The notes beneath the pieces were generated by a model. The model was not told where the DNA came from, ran no database searches, and worked only from the letters and a program-made list of their open reading frames with translations. Shown piece after piece: positions 5,915-9,560 of a stretch of 9,560 nucleotides of DNA; the first letter of the stretch is position 1, and each line of letters opens with the position of its first letter. This stretch comes from Caldifarciminota bacterium. GTDB taxonomy: Bacteria > Hydrothermota > Tepidihabitantia > Tepidihabitantales > JAOUPE01. A program made the position numbers and the translations under genes. The stretch covers positions 1 to 9,560 of the forward strand of contig JAOUPE010000041.1 of assembly GCA_029880025.1 (NCBI GenBank), read 5' to 3'.

Positions 5915-6466
5915 TTACATAATTCTCCGGGGAGAAAAAACTACCCAGAGAACTTTTGCTTTGCCATTACCAATATTCCTGAACTTATGCGGCAGCATAG
6001 AGTCAAAAGAAATACTATCGCCTTGTTCCAACGTGTAAGCTTCCTTTCCAATTTCCACTTTAATCTTTCCTTCCAGAACTAAACCAAATTCCTCCCCTTC
6101 GTGTAGATTTAACTGTTTTCCCGAATGACCCTTCGGCTGTAACGTAAATACCAATGGCTCCATTAAAACTTCAATGCCACTGGAAGTTAGTACTTCCACA
6201 AGCGCATTAGAATCCTTTAAAAAAAACTTTTCTCTTTTATCCCTCTTTACAATAGTCTTACGCGGCACTTTTTCTTCTTTGAAAAAATAATCTAACTTCA
6301 CATGTAAAGCGGTACTAATTCTTTTGAGGCTTTCTACCGAAGGGTAGACAATTCCTCTTTCAATTTGTGAAAGAAAACTAGCACTCACGTTTGCCCGCTT
6401 AGCGAGCTCCTCTAGCGTAAACTTTTTGGCAAGCCTAATTTCCTTGATCCGCGGCCCGAATTCCAT
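5915..6466 (-). CDS. XRE-family regulator with C-terminal cupin domain
   Basis: A 183-residue protein in the HTH_3 plus cupin_2 architecture of small-molecule-sensing regulators (PuuR/SutR-like). The HTH covers about the first 60 residues, with FTLEELAKRANVSASFLSQI and then ERGIVYPSVESLKRI. A linker leads to a cupin barrel with LHEGEEFGLVLEGKIKVEIG and GDSISFDSMLPHKFRN, where the His/Glu residues can bind a metal or ligand. Cytoplasmic; such proteins usually bind operator DNA near their own promoter. An ORF start 10 codons upstream (6494-6496) exists, but GAGGAGG (6477-6483) lies 10 nt before ATG 6464-6466 and family homology begins there. It is the first gene behind a sigma-54 promoter and is followed 67 bp later by the HD-GYP gene. 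The effector ligand cannot be told from the sequence. Confidence 0.94.
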   Translation of the reverse strand: MEFGPRIKEIRLAKKFTLEELAKRANVSASFLSQIERGIVYPSVESLKRISTALHVKLDYFFKEEKVPRKTIVKRDKREKFFLKDSNALVEVLTSSGIEVLMEPLVFTLQPKGHSGKQLNLHEGEEFGLVLEGKIKVEIGKEAYTLEQGDSISFDSMLPHKFRNIGNGKAKVLWVVFSPRRIM

Positions 6467-6476
6467 TTTCTCATCG

Positions 6477-6483
6477 CCTCCTC
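6477..6483 (-). promoter_or_regulatory. Ribosome binding site deciding the XRE-cupin start
   Basis: GAGGAGG on the minus strand lies 10 nt upstream of ATG 6464-6466. It lies downstream of the alternative upstream ATG, which has no such site. Confidence 0.75.
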
Positions 6484-6496
6484 GCAAAATTTGCAT

Positions 6497-6864
6497 ACTT
6501 TCTTGATTATAAGAAACCGCTTAAAATAAATAAGTGGCAATTTTTCTGCCAGGAAACTCAGGTAATTAAAGCATTATCTCAGGATTGTTTGGAAGGACGT
6601 GTATTCACGAAGAACTTCTATAAGGAGGGAATGGAATTGTCATAGTCAGATGATACATATTTCATCCCGGAAGTGTCTCATTACTGATACAGAATTCTTA
6701 TTCACTTTACGAATATGACTCTATTCTTGCCAAGTTTCGTCTTTTTCTCAAATTTGCTATAGCTGTCCTAATAATGATAAAAAAAGTTTTATGGTAGAAT
6801 TTCGATTTATCTGTTATTTCGACAAATGCCCGGTTGTGAAATGAACCAATAATTCGTGCTGATA
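6497..6864. other. Intergenic regulatory region, 368 bp
   Basis: No credible gene on either strand. Contents: the sigma-54 promoter (6537-6551); a CTCAGG direct repeat at 6557-6562 and 6578-6583, 21 bp apart and just upstream of the -24 box, a possible XRE operator; a direct repeat ATTTCGA at 6799-6805 and 6816-6822, about 280 bp upstream of the predicted start, a possible enhancer site; and GAATA-N6-TATTC at 6711-6726. Apart from the promoter these are weak. I see no convincing terminator for the upstream response regulator. Confidence 0.55.
6537..6551 (-). promoter_or_regulatory. Sigma-54 (-24/-12) promoter of the XRE/HD-GYP/NtrC-like operon
   Basis: The minus strand reads TGGCAGA-AAAA-TTGC, which matches TGGCACG-N4-TTGC at 13 nt counting the free spacer, with the invariant GG and GC in exact register. 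The predicted start is near base 6525 and the leader is about 59 nt. The response regulator encoded just upstream (6865-8220) is a sigma-54 activator and is the obvious candidate to act here. The site is partly self-complementary (TGGCA...TGCCA). Confidence 0.7.
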
Positions 6865-8220
6865 TTACATAATGTGGTATTCTTTCAATTTTCTGTACAA
6901 TTTTGACCTGCTTAGCTTCAGAGATTTTGCGGTTTCTATTTTATTGCCTTTACATTCCCTAAGAGCCCTGACGATGGCATTTCTTTCAAAGTCCTTTAAC
7001 AATTTACTCAAGCCCATTTTATCTGATGAGTAAGGATAACCTGCCGGTGGTCTGGAAAAATCGATTGGCAAATCAGCAGGGGTAATATATTCATCAGTAG
7101 AAATTATTAATGCCCGTTCCATAACATTGGCTAATTCTCTCACGTTTCCCGGCCAGTCATATTCCATTAGAATTTTCATAAATTCCTGGCTAACCTTTTT
7201 CTTTGTTGTAGTAACCTGACTATTAGCCATGAAATGTTTTACTAACAACGGGATGTCTTCCTTTCGTTCCCTTAAAGGTGGCAGGTTGATAGTAACAACA
7301 TTTAACCGGTAATATAAGTCCTTCCGAAAATTCTCATTTTTTGCTTCTTCAACTAAATTTCGATTGGTTGCCGCTATGATTCTAACATCTACTCGTATCT
7401 GTTTAGTTCCCCCTAATCGACGGAATTGATGAGTCTCTATGGCTCGTAGTAGTTTTGCCTGCGTAGTTAATTTCATTTCACCAATTTCGTCAGTGAATAA
7501 CACTCCTCCATTCGCTATTTCAAACAATCCTCGCTTCATAGATGAAGCGTCGGTAAAAGCCCCTTTTTCGTGACCAAACAATTCGTTTTCTAACAGGTTT
7601 TCCGAAAGAGAAGCACAATCAACAACTATAAATGGTTTGTCCTTTCTATGGCTGTTCCTATGAATGGCTTTTGCTACCAATTCCTTGCCAGTTCCACTTT
7701 CACCGATAATCAGGATCGGGGAAGAAGTTTTAGCTACTTTATTAATTAAGGAAAAAATCGATTCCATCTTTGTGCTTTTTCCAATCATTTCGCAATACTC
7801 ATCTTTAAGTTGTAATTCTTCTTTTAAAATAATGTTTTCTTTCTTGATGACCTTTTTTTCATATGCTTTCTCTATAACAGCCTCTAATTCATCTAACCTG
7901 GTCGGCTTGGTCAAATAGTCGTAACAACCTAATTTCATTGATTCAATTGCAGTAGCTACACTTGCCTGACCGGTAAGGATTACGAATTCGGTTAATATAT
8001 TTTGTGTCCTGAATTTCCTCAATAATTCAATACCATTCATATCAGGCATCTTAATGTCAATCAACCCAACATCAAATTCCCTTTTTCCTATTGCTTCAAG
8101 CACTTCCCTTCCGTTACTAAAAACTTCTAAATCATATTTAGTTTTGGGTATTACTTTAACCATTAATTCTCTGAAGCCTGCCTCATCGTCAACAACAAAA
8201 AGATTTATTTTCTTTCTCAT
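6865..8220 (-). CDS. NtrC-family sigma-54-dependent response regulator
   Basis: A 451-residue regulator with an intact receiver: acidic pair Asp11/Asp12, phospho-acceptor Asp55 (LIDIKMPDM), switch Thr83 and Lys105 in LTKP. A helical linker (about 116-140) leads to the AAA+ domain, with Walker A GESGTGKE at 173-180, GAFTDA at 220-225 and Walker B LFTDE at 241-245. A C-terminal Fis-type HTH contains KIETAKSLKLSRSKLYRKL. On phosphorylation such proteins oligomerise at upstream sites and use ATP to open sigma-54 promoters. It lies 43 bp after the hybrid kinase gene, with AAGGG 5 nt before its ATG, so the two form a two-component pair. Its likely target is the sigma-54 promoter in the next intergenic region. 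Unlike the paralogue at 3203-4600, nothing essential is missing. Confidence 0.97.
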   Translation of the reverse strand: MRKKINLFVVDDEAGFRELMVKVIPKTKYDLEVFSNGREVLEAIGKREFDVGLIDIKMPDMNGIELLRKFRTQNILTEFVILTGQASVATAIESMKLGCYDYLTKPTRLDELEAVIEKAYEKKVIKKENIILKEELQLKDEYCEMIGKSTKMESIFSLINKVAKTSSPILIIGESGTGKELVAKAIHRNSHRKDKPFIVVDCASLSENLLENELFGHEKGAFTDASSMKRGLFEIANGGVLFTDEIGEMKLTTQAKLLRAIETHQFRRLGGTKQIRVDVRIIAATNRNLVEEAKNENFRKDLYYRLNVVTINLPPLRERKEDIPLLVKHFMANSQVTTTKKKVSQEFMKILMEYDWPGNVRELANVMERALIISTDEYITPADLPIDFSRPPAGYPYSSDKMGLSKLLKDFERNAIVRALRECKGNKIETAKSLKLSRSKLYRKLKEYHIM

Positions 8221-8263
8221 TGACCCTTATTCACTTATCCTCTGAGTATAGAATATCTATTTT

Positions 8264-9560
8264 TTAAACTAATGCTTCTTTTATCTCTTCTATTCCGAAT
8301 GGTTTTTCTATACACCCGGAAGCACCTTTTTGTCTTAGCTTAGTCAGTAAGTAATGACTCATTAATTTCCCTGTTATCATTACTACTTTTGTCTTTGGCG
8401 AGATCTTTTTTATTTCTTCAAGAACAGTATTACCCGAAATTCCCGGCATTATAATATCTAAAAAGGCAACATTAAAATGTTCATTCTTGACCAGTTCAAT
8501 GGCTTCCTTTCCAGTTAATACAGATTTCACTCTGTGTCCATCAACAGATAACCAGTTAGCGAATATCTTGCATATCTCTCGTTCATCATCTACTACCAAA
8601 ATATTCATAACCTTGGCTTTTTTGATTTCTTTCTTCTTTGGTTCCTTAACGATTTTTTCTCCCGGTTCCACTTCTTCTACTGGTAATTTAACAGTAAAAG
8701 TAGTTCCTCGCCCTACCCGGCTGTCAACTTCGATTGTGCCTCTATGTCTCTGTATAATTCCGTAAGAAACAGACAAACCAAGCCCCATTCCAGGGACAGT
8801 GCTACCTCCAAAGGCTCCTTTAGTAGTATAGAAAGGTTCGAATATTTTACTTAAATTATCTTTTTCTATTCCTTTACCCGTATCACTAAAGCTTACTTCT
8901 ATATTTCCCTTGACCTGCTTAACACATATTTCCAATTCCCCGCCTTTGGCTAACATTGCATCGCGAGCATTAATGACGATTGCCAGAAATACTTGTTGTA
9001 TTTCTGCCTTATTTACTTCTATCATAGGAATTCTTTCGTATTTTCTGACCATTTTGATATTATGCTTTTTGAGTTGCTCTTCTGCGAGCGATAGTACTGA
9101 TTCTATTGCCTCGGTAATATCATATAGTTCCTTTTCAGACAACTCCGGCCTTGAGAAAGCCAATAAATCTTTAATCACCTTTGCCGCTCTATCAGAAGTG
9201 TCTAAGACTATATTTAAAGCATGTTTCATATCTTTACGCTTCTTTGTTCTTTGGGCTAACGCTACATGTCCCATCATTATCTGAAGCAGGTTATTAAATC
9301 CATGTGCTATACCACTTGCCAGAACACCTACTGCTGCCATTTTTGCTGATTGTATAAGTTGCGCCTGAAGTTTTTCTTTTTCTTTCTCCGCCTTCTTGCG
9401 GTCAGTAATGTCTTTCCCTATTCCAAAGACCACTCGCTTGCCGTGACAAATTGCCGGAGTGATGGTCAATTCAAGAATCTTAGACTTGCCGTGAACATAG
9501 TATTCAGTTTCCGTAGTTCCGCCCTTCTCCCAAAGGGGTTTATGCTTTTCCAGTACCTCT
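8264..9560 (-). CDS. PAS hybrid histidine kinase with C-terminal receiver (partial)
   Basis: The reading frame is open to the window edge, so the N-terminus is missing; the visible part is about 432 codons. It begins within the last strands of a PAS domain (VHGKSKILELTITPAICHGK, then GIGKDITDRKKAE). Numbering from a TTG at 9467-9469, the dimerisation/H-box is GIAHGFNNLLQ with His56. The HATPase domain follows: N box VINARDAM, G1 DTGKGI, F box IFEPFYTTK, G2 GMGLGLSVSYGI. After a Lys/Glu-rich linker comes an intact receiver (ILVVDDE, FLDIIMPG, MITG, EKPF). Such kinases autophosphorylate and pass phosphate to a receiver; here the partner is the NtrC-type regulator 43 bp downstream. No membrane segment is visible in the part present. 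The residue after the H-box His is Gly, not the usual Asp/Glu. Confidence 0.95.
   Translation of the reverse strand, partial: EVLEKHKPLWEKGGTTETEYYVHGKSKILELTITPAICHGKRVVFGIGKDITDRKKAEKEKEKLQAQLIQSAKMAAVGVLASGIAHGFNNLLQIMMGHVALAQRTKKRKDMKHALNIVLDTSDRAAKVIKDLLAFSRPELSEKELYDITEAIESVLSLAEEQLKKHNIKMVRKYERIPMIEVNKAEIQQVFLAIVINARDAMLAKGGELEICVKQVKGNIEVSFSDTGKGIEKDNLSKIFEPFYTTKGAFGGSTVPGMGLGLSVSYGIIQRHRGTIEVDSRVGRGTTFTVKLPVEEVEPGEKIVKEPKKKEIKKAKVMNILVVDDEREICKIFANWLSVDGHRVKSVLTGKEAIELVKNEHFNVAFLDIIMPGISGNTVLEEIKKISPKTKVVMITGKLMSHYLLTKLRQKGASGCIEKPFGIEEIKEALV

Noticed and set aside
6536..6552. Plus-strand sigma-54-like match TGGCAAT-TTTT-CTGC overlapping the minus-strand promoter.
   Set aside because: It arises from the partial symmetry of the minus-strand site, has poorer -12 agreement and no gene downstream.
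6621..6645. Plus-strand AAGGAGG followed by ATG (MELS then stop).
   Set aside because: Four-codon frame with too short a spacing; probably chance.
8910..9284. 124-codon plus-strand frame and similar plus-strand frames inside the kinase and regulator genes.
   Set aside because: They lie antisense to strongly conserved domains, have low-complexity Ser/Ile/Leu-rich translations and no ribosome binding sites.

Overview
All supported genes in this window lie on the minus strand, so the biological reading order runs from base 9560 down to base 1. The coding DNA is fairly AT-rich, with strong AGGAG-type ribosome binding sites, an alternative GTG start and short or overlapping gene junctions. The content is mostly sigma-54 regulation, a hybrid histidine kinase, an HD-GYP protein, a ParA ATPase and several small proteins without clear families. 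It suggests a bacterial chromosome, probably from an uncultured, perhaps anaerobic lineage. No taxonomic marker gene is present, so I do not name a phylum.

In reading order: (1) a PAS/hybrid histidine kinase cut off by the window edge (8264-9560), followed 43 bp later by an intact NtrC-type sigma-54 response regulator (6865-8220). (2) A 400-bp non-coding gap with a good sigma-54 promoter (6537-6551), leading into an apparent operon: XRE-cupin regulator (5915-6466), HD-GYP protein with a degenerate receiver and a C-terminal four-cysteine motif (4615-5847), and an NtrC-like sigma-54 activator whose receiver has lost its phospho-acceptor Asp (3203-4600). (3) A 304-bp gap with a second, better sigma-54 promoter (2943-2957) and two related palindrome-like sites upstream, leading into a basic helical protein with HEAT-like repeats (2314-2898), a NifX-like protein (1844-2272) and a small TM2-like membrane protein (1572-1847). 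(4) A 144-bp gap with two inverted repeats, then a ParA/Soj ATPase (669-1427) that overlaps a very basic protein (56-676) whose N-terminus resembles the ParA-contacting tip of ParB.

Working model (inference): the kinase/regulator pair turns on the sigma-54 promoter of the XRE/HD-GYP/NtrC-like operon. The NtrC-like protein cannot be phosphorylated in the usual way and then acts at the second sigma-54 promoter, giving a two-step sigma-54 cascade. The target operon and the ParA operon are linked because the basic proteins at 2314-2898 and 56-676 appear to share a helical domain. I therefore suspect a ParA-driven positioning or organising system for an unknown cargo, under sigma-54 control. The promoters and motifs can be read in the sequence; the cascade, the cargo role and the shared domain are inferences.
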